64,000 nucleotides of DNA. Source: Lentisphaerota bacterium (lineage in GTDB: Bacteria > Verrucomicrobiota > Lentisphaeria > Victivallales > Victivallaceae). Position numbers and translations under genes: made by a program. The DNA lies in the NCBI GenBank assembly GCA_024225035.1, contig JAAEMX010000217.1, positions 1 through 64,000 on the forward strand, read 5' to 3'. Positions 55,695 through 64,000 of this stretch are shown here, one piece after another (position 1 is the stretch's first letter; each line of letters begins with the position of its first letter). The notes below the pieces were generated by a model, which was given only the letters and a program-made list of their open reading frames with translations, searched no databases and was not told the DNA's origin.

Positions 55695-56197
55695 TGCTTC
55701 TCACACATAAAAAGCATCCAGCCAAATACAAAGTATATTTGACTAAGTTTGACATTTTGACCTGAAACATGGATTACTTGAACAAATACTATTCGTTTTA
55801 TGAATACACACTATAAATACAAGGAATCATATCTGCGCATAAACTACTGAACAATAAATTAAAACTGCTAGTCCAACTTTTATAGAAGTGGGTAATATTT
55901 AATAGATACAACGTGAGCGAACACTCAAAAAATTTAATGTATTGTCGTATATAATTAAAATGATATAGACCAATATATCGGCTGCTTTTTAAAAACTTAT
56001 TATCAGGCATCCTTAAGGCTACAAAAAAATCTTTAATTCTATTGCTGCCATACATTATTGTCATAGCGCTTTAAAACATATAAGTAACTATTAGTTAGTG
56101 CCAACTCAATTATTTTACACTATTTAAATTATATATGGTATTTCAAAAAATTTAATGATTAACTAATTATTAAATTCAACGTATCGAGGGATTAATT
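55695..56197. other. 500-bp AT-rich intergenic region
   Basis: No gene assigned. An 88-codon frame at 55798-56064 (minus) is low-complexity and unsupported. GAGGG lies about 8 bases before the ATG at 56198. Confidence 0.4.
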
Positions 56198-57840
56198 ATG
56201 AAAGAGTGGACTGTTATTTATATTGGAGAGGGAAATACCACATCAGACTCAGATCATATGAGTAAAAGTATTTGGGAAAACATTAATAGCTTAATGGATG
56301 CAGTAGAAGAAAACATGCCTGCGGACATAAATATTGCCATTGGGTATCAGGGAAGGAGATTGACTAATCATGATTACTCCCAGTATAATGGTCATTATCT
56401 CTACGGCAGGTATCAAGGTCATTATAATATAAGAAGACGCGCTCCGGGAAGCAACAACTGGGATTTCACAGATCACAGACAAATAGCAAAATTCATAAAT
56501 CTCGTAGTAAACAAAGAAAACTTTCAGGCAAAAAAGTACTTGCTAATCTTTTCAAGTCATGGTGCGGGAGTGGCCTTTAATTCTCCATCAGGCAACATAG
56601 CGGACAGACGTATTGGAGCATCTGCATGCCGTGGTGCTAACAAAAGCGGTCTTACTGTCAGGGAAATGCAAGCTCTGATGTATAATATCAAAGGAATATT
56701 AGGACAACCACTTGATATACTTTCTCTGGATGCCTGCCTTATGCAGACAATTTCTATTCCAATATCCTTCAGGTCTTCGGTTAATTATTATGTAGCCAAT
56801 CAACCTGAAGCTCCAGGAGTAGGTACTATTGATTATACAAAGCTTATAACATACCTCCACAAGATGGGCGATGTTCCTGCACGTAAACTGGCGATAGATT
56901 TAACGAATCATCTTTCCCCGGATGAAGCCAGTGGACTAAGTTTATCCACTATTGATGTTGAAATGATATCCAGTCTGCATACTAAAAGAACCATAAATTC
57001 ATTTGCTCGACATTTAATGATGCTTGGGCAGCATAGAGTCCATAAAATACTTCTTCAGATGGGATATTTACACAAAGAAGGGAAAACCATGCGAGACCTG
57101 ATAGCCTTTATGAGAAAGGCAGCCGGAAATTGTATGCAGGTGCAGCAATGGATTAACCAAATTAATAATTGCATTTTGGCTAAAAGAGTGACCTCATATT
57201 GTGGTAATGACCATGCGGTCCAAACTATAAACCTCTTGCCGGGTATCGTCCAACCGAAACTATTGGGTGGCGCAATAACTTTCCAAGCAAATTTGATCAC
57301 CCGCAGTTCATCCCTCAAAATTTACATGACCTGATAGCGGCTCAAAAAGAACACAAAAAATATGACAAAAAATTCCAGGAATGGCAAGAGTACCTGGCAA
57401 ACCAAAATAACCCAAAGAAGAAAAAAAAGAAAAAGAAAAAAACTCGCATATCTCCTATTATGGCAGCCAGGATGAAAAAAGGATTCAAGCTTAAGAAGAA
57501 AAAGGTACAAACTACTGAGCCGCCACCACCAGCTCCAATACCGGATCCAATCTTTGGGGTACACCCGGACTCATATACGCCGGGTGGGCATAATGGAATA
57601 TCTATCTACATGACAGACGTTCGTTATTCTCAGGATTTCTTTGCTCAAATAGGACTGGGAGACTGGGGAGAATTACTCAAACGCATGTTCTATGATACTA
57701 ATGTTAATAAGTTATTTGCCGCTATTCCAGCAGCACTTCCTAAAATCTCAAAGAAAACACCAACAGATGCATTGCTTGAGAATCCCGATTATACATACGA
57801 TGATTACATGAGAACTAGACAATGGTACGGGGAAGACTAG
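56198..57840 (+). pseudogene. Clostripain-family (C11) cysteine peptidase with a one-base frame change
   Basis: From ATG 56198 the frame closes at 57334, shortly after losing its sense. Adding one G to the GGG at 57241-57243 restores a frame reading 'YRPTETIGWRNNFPSK' onward to 57840. The product would be about 547 residues. The peptidase domain shows the C11 pair: His121 in 'LLIFSSHGAG' and Cys180 in 'ILSLDACLMQ'. A run of nine to eleven lysines near residue 410 and a proline-rich linker ('PPPPAPIPDP') follow. The end has 'GGHNGISIYMTD...GLGDWGELL', as C11 C-termini do. No signal peptide. As read it would lack the C-terminal third. Followed by a terminator. Confidence 0.65.
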
Positions 57841-57886
57841 AAATTCATTTTAAACTATTCATGTCAACTTAATCAGTTCGGCATTC

Positions 57887-57916
57887 AGGAGTGGTGATTT
57901 TTACCACTCCTTTTTT
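57887..57916 (+). terminator. Terminator after the C11 peptidase gene
   Basis: AGGAGTGGT and ACCACTCCT form a perfect 9-bp stem with a 7-base loop, followed by a T6 run. Confidence 0.88.
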
Positions 57917-58061
57917 ATTGCCACAAACAGATAATATATAGAGTCTTCAATTATATCATTTCCCGAGCAACGCCGGTGCATTCTCATCGCTCAAACTCTT
58001 TTCTCGCTTTGTCCAATCATCTATAAGCCCGAGCAAGTTAATAAAACGGGCAAAAAAAAAG

Positions 58062-58090
58062 CCCCGCTGTTTAGCGGGGCAATATCTCGA
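58062..58090 (-). terminator. Terminator of rpsD
   Basis: GCCCCGCT / AGCGGGGC, perfect 8-bp stem with a GTTT loop. Nine A upstream on the plus strand give the U-tract for the minus-strand transcript. Confidence 0.9.
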
Positions 58091-58101
58091 ACAGAGTACG
58101 C

Positions 58102-58704
58102 TTATCGTGCGTAGTACTCAATAACGTTCATGATGTTGACAGGAATTGGAATTTCTTCAACTTCAGGAGCGCGTACCAGAGTAGCTTTCAGTTCATCGAG
58201 ATTCACTTCCATGTAACCAGGAACAGTAGTGTTACTTTTCTTGGCCGCTTCAGCGATGGAAGGAGATTTTTCAGCATTAATTGAGATGACCTGACCTTCT
58301 TTTACAACGAAAGAAGCACGGTCAACTTTTTTGCCGTCTACCAGGATGTGACCATGGTTAACGAACTGCTTGGCTGCAAAAATAGAAGGCGCGAAACCAC
58401 AACGAAAAAGCATTGAGTCCAGACGCTGTTCCAGATTGCGGAGCAGTTTTTCATGGGCCAGTCCCTGACCTTTTTTAGCTTTGGCGTAAGCAATGCGCAA
58501 CTGTTTTTCAGAAATCGCGTAGTGACCGCGAAGTTTCTGTTTTTCCAGAAGCAGTGTACCATAGGTTGACATTTTACTGCGACGGTTTTTACCGTGCGCG
58601 CCAGCCGGGTACGGACGTTTTACGCTTGGGCACTTCGGGTCGTTCCAGATACACTGACCGACTCGACGACAAAGTTTGTGTTTTGCTCGACTTGTAGTAG
58701 CCAT
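58102..58704 (-). CDS. rpsD: 30S ribosomal protein S4
   Basis: A primary 16S rRNA-binding protein that nucleates 30S assembly. 200 residues, normal length. It has the S4 N-terminal part ('HKLCRRVGQCIWNDPKCPSVKRPYPAGAHG', 'SMYGTLLLEKQKLRGHYAISEKQLR') and the S4 RNA-binding domain 'LDSMLFRCGFAPSIFAAKQFVNHGHILVDGKKVDRASFVVKEGQVI'. It stands alone with its own promoter, not in the usual ribosomal cluster. Confidence 0.96.
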   Translation of the reverse strand: MATTSRAKHKLCRRVGQCIWNDPKCPSVKRPYPAGAHGKNRRSKMSTYGTLLLEKQKLRGHYAISEKQLRIAYAKAKKGQGLAHEKLLRNLEQRLDSMLFRCGFAPSIFAAKQFVNHGHILVDGKKVDRASFVVKEGQVISINAEKSPSIAEAAKKSNTTVPGYMEVNLDELKATLVRAPEVEEIPIPVNIMNVIEYYAR

Positions 58705-58733
58705 TTTATCCCTTTTTCCTTTACGGTTATTAA

Positions 58734-58761
58734 ATTATTCTTTTACGAATCCAGGTGTCAA
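58734..58761 (-). promoter_or_regulatory. Promoter of rpsD
   Basis: On the minus strand TTGACA (58761-58756), a 16-base spacer and AATAAT (58739-58734), about 30 bases before the ATG at 58704. A GGAAAAAGGG ribosome binding region follows. Confidence 0.7.
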
Positions 58762-58903
58762 GCCATATATAAATCTGGGGCCTGAATCCGCAGTTATAAA
58801 AAAGAGCTGGTAAATTAGCCCAATCATTGGCATTCTTCAAGGAAACAATATAAATTATTCAAGATTTTTTAGGAAAAACCGCAAAATGTGGAGAAAATGC
58901 ACC

Positions 58904-60142
58904 ATGATTCTTCGTAAAAATCTATTATTAAGGCTATTAACCACCGCCCTGATGGTTCCTTTCTGCCTGAATGCCAGAGTATACACCGGGCTTGAAGTTT
59001 TTCTATCTAAATATACAAATGTCGTTAAAAATAAACGTGTTGGTCTTATTACTAATCCCACAGGCGTTAACGCTCAACTGCTCTCAGCTGTAGATCTGCT
59101 CAAACAAGACAGCCGAGTCAACCTCGTAGCCCTTTTTGCTCCGGAACACGGCATACGTGGAAACCTGGAAGCAGGAGCACATGTCAGAAATCAGCGCGAC
59201 AGCAAAACTGGGCTGCAGGTCTACTCACTTTACGGTGGCAGAGACCACAGACCGCCTCCGGGGTCTCTTGATAATGTCGATGTTCTACTCTATTGCATTC
59301 AGGATGTCGGTGCTCGCACCTATACATATATATGGCATTTGGCTGAATGCATGAGCGCAGCTGCAGCTGCAGGAAAAACTATAATTGTCATGGACGTGCC
59401 TAATCCGCTCGGCGCAGTACAAGTGGACGGCCCAACTGTTGAACCCCGTTTCAAATCTTTTATCGGGCTCTACCCTATACCTTATGTCTACGGTTTAACC
59501 GTTGGAGAGCTCGCACGATACCTGAATCGTGAAGAAAAAATCAACAGCAAACTTTACATAGTACCAATGGCTAACTACCGTCGCGGCATGAACTGGCACG
59601 ATACCGGTCTGCCATGGGTTCCGACATCCCCTAATATTCCATCCCCGGAATCAGCCTGCTGCTATTCCATTACCGGGCCACTCGGAACGCTCAGCGTTGT
59701 AAATATCGGCGTCGGCGGCACCCTGCCCTTTCAAATTGTCACTGCCCCATGGATAAAAGCCGACCATATGGCTTACATAATGAACACTCAGCGTCTGCCA
59801 GGAATTCGGTTCCGCCCGATATATTACAAACCCACAGTCGGACTTTTCAAAGGTCAAAGCACTCAGGGGGTTCAGATTCATATTACAGATGTATCTAAAC
59901 TTAAGCCCACGACTACATGTGTCGCTATAATGGATTACCTGCGCAAGAACTGCAAAGAGTTCAGATGGAAACTCAATAAATATCGAAACTCCAACCGGGA
60001 AGGATTCGATAAGGCCATGGGCACATCAAATATCCGTCAAATGCTGATGCGCGGCAGCAGTTGGCAGTCGATAGCCCGCACATGGCAGAGTTTTGACAAC
60101 ACTTTTGCCGATAAAGCTAAAAAGTACAAGATATATAAATAA
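58904..60142 (+). CDS. Exo-beta-N-acetylmuramidase NamZ-like protein (DUF1343)
   Basis: A 412-residue exported protein. ATG 58904 gives a typical signal peptide (about 1-24) and has GGAG 10 bases upstream; an earlier ATG at 58886 is possible. DUF1343 landmarks are 'KNKRVGLITNPTGV', 'LVALFAPEHGIRGNLEAGAHV', 'YSLYGG', 'DVLLYCIQDVGARTYTYIWHL', 'DVPNPLGAVQVDGPTVEP' and 'YGLTVGELARYLN'. NamZ removes N-acetylmuramic acid from peptidoglycan fragments. The 'EGTN.SVGRGT' core of the family is replaced by 'GTLSVVNIGVGGT', so specificity or activity may differ. Confidence 0.82.
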   Translation: MILRKNLLLRLLTTALMVPFCLNARVYTGLEVFLSKYTNVVKNKRVGLITNPTGVNAQLLSAVDLLKQDSRVNLVALFAPEHGIRGNLEAGAHVRNQRDSKTGLQVYSLYGGRDHRPPPGSLDNVDVLLYCIQDVGARTYTYIWHLAECMSAAAAAGKTIIVMDVPNPLGAVQVDGPTVEPRFKSFIGLYPIPYVYGLTVGELARYLNREEKINSKLYIVPMANYRRGMNWHDTGLPWVPTSPNIPSPESACCYSITGPLGTLSVVNIGVGGTLPFQIVTAPWIKADHMAYIMNTQRLPGIRFRPIYYKPTVGLFKGQSTQGVQIHITDVSKLKPTTTCVAIMDYLRKNCKEFRWKLNKYRNSNREGFDKAMGTSNIRQMLMRGSSWQSIARTWQSFDNTFADKAKKYKIYK

Positions 60143-60212
60143 ACATTGTGAGCATGTTTTGGGTCTTTGGCGGTCAGTATTTTGATGTATTCTTTTGTCA
60201 AAGCGCAGAACA

Positions 60213-60647
60213 TCAAGGATTATGATATTTACCGCCGCGGGCGATATCCAGCCCGCGGTAGATTTGCTCCAGTAAAAACATACGGGCCATTTCATGAGTC
60301 ATGGTCATTTTGGAAAGCGCCATCAGGCAGTCTGCTTTTTGTTTGACCTCAGGAGCTATACCAAATGGGCCGCCGATGACGAAGATCAGTTTTTGATTCG
60401 CACTAGTAATCTTCTTAGAGAATTGCTCGGAAGTAAATCCTTTACCTTCTTCACTAAGCACGAAAAGTATGCCGCGCTCCTTCTCAAGAGCCTTAAGAAT
60501 TGCAACCCCTTCTTTTTCTGTTGCAGAGTCCTTTAATTCCTGAACCTCAAGCTTACCAAACTTACCAAGCCACTTGGAAAAATCCTGAATTTTACCATTG
60601 ATATTACGGTCTTTGATTTTTCCTACGCAAATTATCTTAATCAGCAT
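60213..60647 (-). CDS. rlmH: 23S rRNA (pseudouridine1915-N3)-methyltransferase RlmH
   Basis: A 144-residue SPOUT methyltransferase acting on the 50S helix 69. Key segments are 'LIFVIGGPFGIAPEV' for SAM and the C-terminal 'LSKMTMTHEMARMFLLEQIYRGLDIARGGKYHNP', close to the family consensus. It lies 9 bases after mnmA, so both RNA-modification genes are one unit. Confidence 0.95.
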   Translation of the reverse strand: MLIKIICVGKIKDRNINGKIQDFSKWLGKFGKLEVQELKDSATEKEGVAILKALEKERGILFVLSEEGKGFTSEQFSKKITSANQKLIFVIGGPFGIAPEVKQKADCLMALSKMTMTHEMARMFLLEQIYRGLDIARGGKYHNP

Positions 60648-60656
60648 GCTGAATCC

Positions 60657-61742
60657 TTATTTAATAACTCCGCCGCCAATCAAAAATTCGCCATCATAGA
60701 AAACAGCAGCCTGTCCTTGTGTAATGGCGCGGCGCGGTTCATCCAGTAATACTTTAACATCTCCTGAAGACTCAACGGAGTTCACAAGTCCTCCGCCCGG
60801 AGCGCTGCGATATCGTATCTGGATTTGATAGTGCTGTGGTAACTTTGGAACATCTCCACATTGCCAGTTAACTTTTGTGACCTCAAAAGATTCAGACATC
60901 AAGCCATTTTCATCAGTTGTTAATCTGACACTGCCGCTTTCAGGATCAATAGACTGAACATATCCCGGTTTGCCGAGTGCCACACCGAGGCCTTTACGCT
61001 GCCCAATCGTATACTGGTGTAAACCGGAGTGCTTACCGACAATACGATCTTCATGCACAAAATCGCCAACCGTGCGCTCTCCCTCAAAAAGACGACGCAA
61101 TGTTTCAGGAAAAGGTTCACCATCGACACAAAAACAAGCATCCTGGCTGTCTTTTTTATCCGAATTCTGCAGGCCAAGTTCACGCGCGAACTCACGAACT
61201 TCAGTTTTGCGCATTTCTCCAATTGGGAAGTGAATTTTTGAAAGCTGTTTTTGCGTTAACCGATACAGAAAATAGGTCTGATCTTTGCGAGGATCGCTTC
61301 CGCGCTGCAACTTGAACACACCATCTTTGTTTACTATTCGAGCATAGTGACCAGTTACAATCGCATCAGCACCGATATCATTAGCAAATTTCAGAAGTTT
61401 GCCGAATTTTATTATCTGGTTACAAAAAGTACATGGATTTGGCGTCCTGCCCTGCCGATAGTCGTCCCAAGCCGGACGCAGCACATGCTGCTCAAACTCC
61501 GGGTACAGATCAAGAAAGTGATGCTCTATGCCCAGCATCTCACAAACTTCTTTGACCGTATCTTCATCTGATTTTGAGGCACAGGTTTGAACTCTGGCAA
61601 ACTCAGGATCAGGGCTTTTCAGGCGCAAAGTCGCACCAACTACCTCCCAGTCGCGTCTTTTGCAAACAGCCGCCGCTACGGAGGAATCCACGCCGCCGCT
61701 CATTGCGGCAACAACTTTGTATTTTTTATCAGTACTATTCAT
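60657..61742 (-). CDS. mnmA: tRNA-specific 2-thiouridylase MnmA
   Basis: Adds sulfur to U34 of Lys, Glu and Gln tRNAs. A 361-residue protein, normal length. The P-loop 'AMSGGVDSSVAAAV' opens the N-terminus. The first catalytic Cys is in 'PNPCTFCNQIIKFG' (about 90-103), the second is in 'KKDSQDACFCVDGE', where most MnmA have 'DSTGICFIG'; 'GYVQSIDPESG' lies in the C-terminal barrel. I start at ATG 61742, the usual N-terminus; a longer frame to 61808 has no support. First gene of a pair with rlmH. Confidence 0.94.
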   Translation of the reverse strand: MNSTDKKYKVVAAMSGGVDSSVAAAVCKRRDWEVVGATLRLKSPDPEFARVQTCASKSDEDTVKEVCEMLGIEHHFLDLYPEFEQHVLRPAWDDYRQGRTPNPCTFCNQIIKFGKLLKFANDIGADAIVTGHYARIVNKDGVFKLQRGSDPRKDQTYFLYRLTQKQLSKIHFPIGEMRKTEVREFARELGLQNSDKKDSQDACFCVDGEPFPETLRRLFEGERTVGDFVHEDRIVGKHSGLHQYTIGQRKGLGVALGKPGYVQSIDPESGSVRLTTDENGLMSESFEVTKVNWQCGDVPKLPQHYQIQIRYRSAPGGGLVNSVESSGDVKVLLDEPRRAITQGQAAVFYDGEFLIGGGVIK

Positions 61743-61923
61743 AATCAATTGTTCCAGCTTATCAACAGAGAATATGCAGTAATATTGCTCGTGAAAGCAG
61801 CTTTTCAAATAAAAAGTCGACAGAGAAAGAAATTCTATACTAAGCAGCTATGATATAAAAACAACTATTAACCCGCTTTTATATCATAGTATCACTGCAT
61901 CGCTGTCCCATTGAATAGTAGGA

Positions 61924-63582
61924 TTAAATTAACATTTGCTCTCTTAAGCGCAGCACACCTCTTTCAGAACATTCTACTGGAATGTTATTTTTTAGACTAT
62001 TGTTCAGTCTTGTGCCCAACTCCTGAAACCGGTCATTATCTACTTTATCTTCAATCATTACATCATCATAATCAACAAATTCTAAAAGCCTTAGACACAT
62101 ATGCATTTTAAAAAACTTTGCGTCAACTTTTTTTGCGCCGACAATTTGGGGTTCGACGCTATCACACTGAGGAGTAAGCCCTTGAATCGCCATTCCTATG
62201 TAACCGTATTTCGTTTTCTCGAATTGCGTACGGCTTTTTGTAAAAGGCAGTTTACAGCTGGAGTAACAAAGAGAAATCCTTTTGGCTAATTCCTCTCCAG
62301 TATTAGTCACCCGGCTGTGCCCTATTCTAACTCGAAACGACTCCTTTACAATCATTTGCAACATTCTAATCGTCTCTTTGGATTTAAAGTTCAGATGTAC
62401 CATTTGCTCAATAGCGCGGTCAAAATTATAAAATTTGCATGCAGAAGCCATTCCGAAAGTACTTCCTCTTACTTCAAATACCAGGCTTCGAATTAGCTTT
62501 CTCAAAGCCCTGTCGTCACCAAAGAAAAACGGTCTTAATTCATCTTCCTCAAACCATTTATCCCTCAGTCTTTTTGAGCTTGATTTGCCGTAATAGTGCA
62601 TGCTTAATCCCTGCACGCCACTAACGGAGTTTTTATTCAAAATACTGTACTTTTTGATTTGTTGCTTATTCTCAAACTCTGAGTAACTGTAATTTCCCAT
62701 TCCACAATTTACAAAACCCAACATGTCGGATTCCATACTCATGACACCCCCACCGCCACCGTGATTTTGTATTTCACGATCAACTATCACCTGCACTTTG
62801 GTTGCTGGGTTAAATTTAGGAACGATCTGGCACATAAAAGCATCATCATAAGCTCCAACATAAATTATAGCCCTGCGAACATTCGAGCATTTTCTCATAT
62901 CTCCGGCATCGAGTGAATTCGATCTGGCCGGCATATGATTATTCATGTAATTAAAACTAAAAACATTGCAAAAAGTATTAAAAAGATATGCCAGATGTTT
63001 GTTGATAAGAGTATTGCCAGGAACCGGCTCTTGTACTGAAATATAAACTGGAATGCTTCTAAGCCTGGAATCCGCCTGCAAAAGTTTTGACATAATAAAA
63101 GAGAGAACTCCTCCTCTACTGAATCCGGTAAGTATGATAGACTCTAAACTATGCGGATAACAATCTGAAACCCCTTTAATTACCGCAACGTGAGTATAAT
63201 CTTCTTCACTACCATTGTGAAATATTCCAACACCAAACTCTTTCAACTTATTGGCGTAGGCATTGACGTTACTAACCATACTGTTTCCTGAAAAAATCAT
63301 TGACTTCAGCCACTGAGCATCATGTCTCAAGTCAGGAGCAATTGACTTGCATATGCTGTCATCTCCTTGGTATCTTATAATCTTGATTGCGTCATTTGCG
63401 TTTTTAATGTCGTTACTTCCGGGAGCACAAAACCTGTTAAGCGGTGTATGATAAAAAGCACATCCTGGAACGGTTAATATAACTATATCATTATTATTAT
63501 CGTATATTTTTTTGAGCGCTTTTCGTATTTTACTTGAAGGTCTGTACTCATTTGTACCACAGAAGTAAACTAATAATTTCAT
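61924..63582 (-). CDS. Alpha/beta hydrolase with DUF2235-like layout, putative lipase
   Basis: A 552-residue protein without a signal peptide. ATG 63582 is chosen because GGAGG lies 5 bases upstream; another ATG three bases earlier and a longer frame to 63639 are less likely. Residues 1-10 are a strand ending in 'FCGTNEYRPS', typical of DUF2235. The nucleophile elbow is 'LTGFSRGGVL' (Ser155), an Asp lies in 'VGAYDDAF' (246-247), and a His followed by five glycines (His274) matches the 'H.dvGGG' region. Such hydrolases include phospholipase effectors of type VI secretion. The C-terminal half (after about 300) is not assigned. A lone gene beside an AT-rich spacer; a role as effector is inference. 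Confidence 0.55.
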   Translation of the reverse strand: MKLLVYFCGTNEYRPSSKIRKALKKIYDNNNDIVILTVPGCAFYHTPLNRFCAPGSNDIKNANDAIKIIRYQGDDSICKSIAPDLRHDAQWLKSMIFSGNSMVSNVNAYANKLKEFGVGIFHNGSEEDYTHVAVIKGVSDCYPHSLESIILTGFSRGGVLSFIMSKLLQADSRLRSIPVYISVQEPVPGNTLINKHLAYLFNTFCNVFSFNYMNNHMPARSNSLDAGDMRKCSNVRRAIIYVGAYDDAFMCQIVPKFNPATKVQVIVDREIQNHGGGGGVMSMESDMLGFVNCGMGNYSYSEFENKQQIKKYSILNKNSVSGVQGLSMHYYGKSSSKRLRDKWFEEDELRPFFFGDDRALRKLIRSLVFEVRGSTFGMASACKFYNFDRAIEQMVHLNFKSKETIRMLQMIVKESFRVRIGHSRVTNTGEELAKRISLCYSSCKLPFTKSRTQFEKTKYGYIGMAIQGLTPQCDSVEPQIVGAKKVDAKFFKMHMCLRLLEFVDYDDVMIEDKVDNDRFQELGTRLNNSLKNNIPVECSERGVLRLREQMLI

Positions 63583-64000
63583 CATCGCCTCCAAATAGCT
63601 TTTAGCTATTTTAATATTAACATCTTGTGATTTATTCAACTCAGTGTATTAAGAATGCAGGTAAGACTAATGCTTAGTATATAACTTCAATGCTTATTGT
63701 AACGACCACTCATGAGGGCCATTATTACGGACAAACATATGTTTTGCATGACCACTTTGAAATAAAATTTCACTGCGGCTATTTAAGCTTCTAAGTTATA
63801 AAAAACTATATGGTATCTAAATATAAAAGACTGTCTATCGAAGATACAAGTTCTATAGAAATCAAGCCTTTAACATTCTTAGTATGAATATGGATATTGA
63901 TATTAAAAATAGCTAGTCTTAACCGCTTAATCATTAATCTGAAAAATCAGAAATAAATTGGATTAGACTTAAGTATTTGGTATGTATAAATGTATGCCTT
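63583..64000. other. AT-rich region at window end, no gene
   Basis: No gene seen on either strand. It should hold the promoter of the hydrolase at 63582. The ribosome binding site GGAGG is at 63588-63592 (minus strand). Confidence 0.4.

Noticed and set aside
55798-56064. 88-codon minus-strand frame
   Set aside because: AT-driven composition, no ribosome binding site, no motif.

Overview
The window looks like chromosome of a Gram-negative, low-GC (roughly 40 %) member of the Planctomycetes-Verrucomicrobia-Chlamydiae group, most plausibly a Lentisphaerota-type bacterium. The pointers are an anchored protein with the 'PxxVPTDPFNGxPI..Y' C-terminus common in that group, a FloA/NfeD membrane cluster, a Hanks kinase, pyrophosphate-dependent phosphofructokinase, and lipoproteins of an outer-membrane organism (LpoB, YcfL, COG3014 type). 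The taxonomic call is inference. No rRNA, tRNA, CRISPR array or intact mobile element was recognised.

Layout. 1-6.3 kb: a papain-like remnant, an anchored protein, rsmD, a WaaP-like kinase, then a Hanks kinase and an HD phosphohydrolase in one operon. 6.3-9.5 kb: two tandem secreted PI-PLC-like proteins. 9.5-14.5 kb: one minus-strand operon with a TerB-like protein, NfeD, two FloA paralogues and an anchored protein. 14.5-25.4 kb: three broken accessory genes around an AraC/GH4 sugar locus and a gapA-pgk glycolysis block. 25.6-30.6 kb: PAP2 phosphatase, hemerythrin, LmbE deacetylase, xseB, a GltS-type carrier and a HAD hydrolase. 30.6-35.5 kb: nucleoside salvage (two phosphorylases, deoB, an MFS carrier). 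35.7-46.3 kb: a cysteine-less TlpA-like protein, gatCA, PPi-PFK, a SpoU methyltransferase, a TPR protein and the COG3014-ycfL-lpoB lipoprotein operon. 46.5-49.5 kb: AcpH and three accessory genes, one resembling CNF-type glutamine deamidases. 49.6-55.3 kb: DUF1015, a sodium symporter, a MetF/MetV-like protein and a flippase-like protein. 55.4-64 kb: a frameshifted clostripain-family protease, rpsD, a NamZ-like glycosidase, rlmH, mnmA and a DUF2235-like alpha/beta hydrolase.

The housekeeping part shows sugar and nucleoside intake feeding glycolysis: GH4 releases hexose; PPi-PFK, GapA and Pgk carry it down; phosphorylases and DeoB turn nucleosides into pentose phosphates. The accessory part is more unusual. 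Papain-like, clostripain-like, CNF-like, PI-PLC-like and lipase-like genes stand singly, mostly beside long AT-rich spacers and behind good ribosome binding sites.

Six loci are broken. I count eight single-base frame breaks plus two in-frame stops. Every frame break falls in a short G or C run, and I found none in the housekeeping genes. This looks like either a hypervariable or decaying set of effector-like genes, or a base-calling artefact that needs raw reads to exclude.
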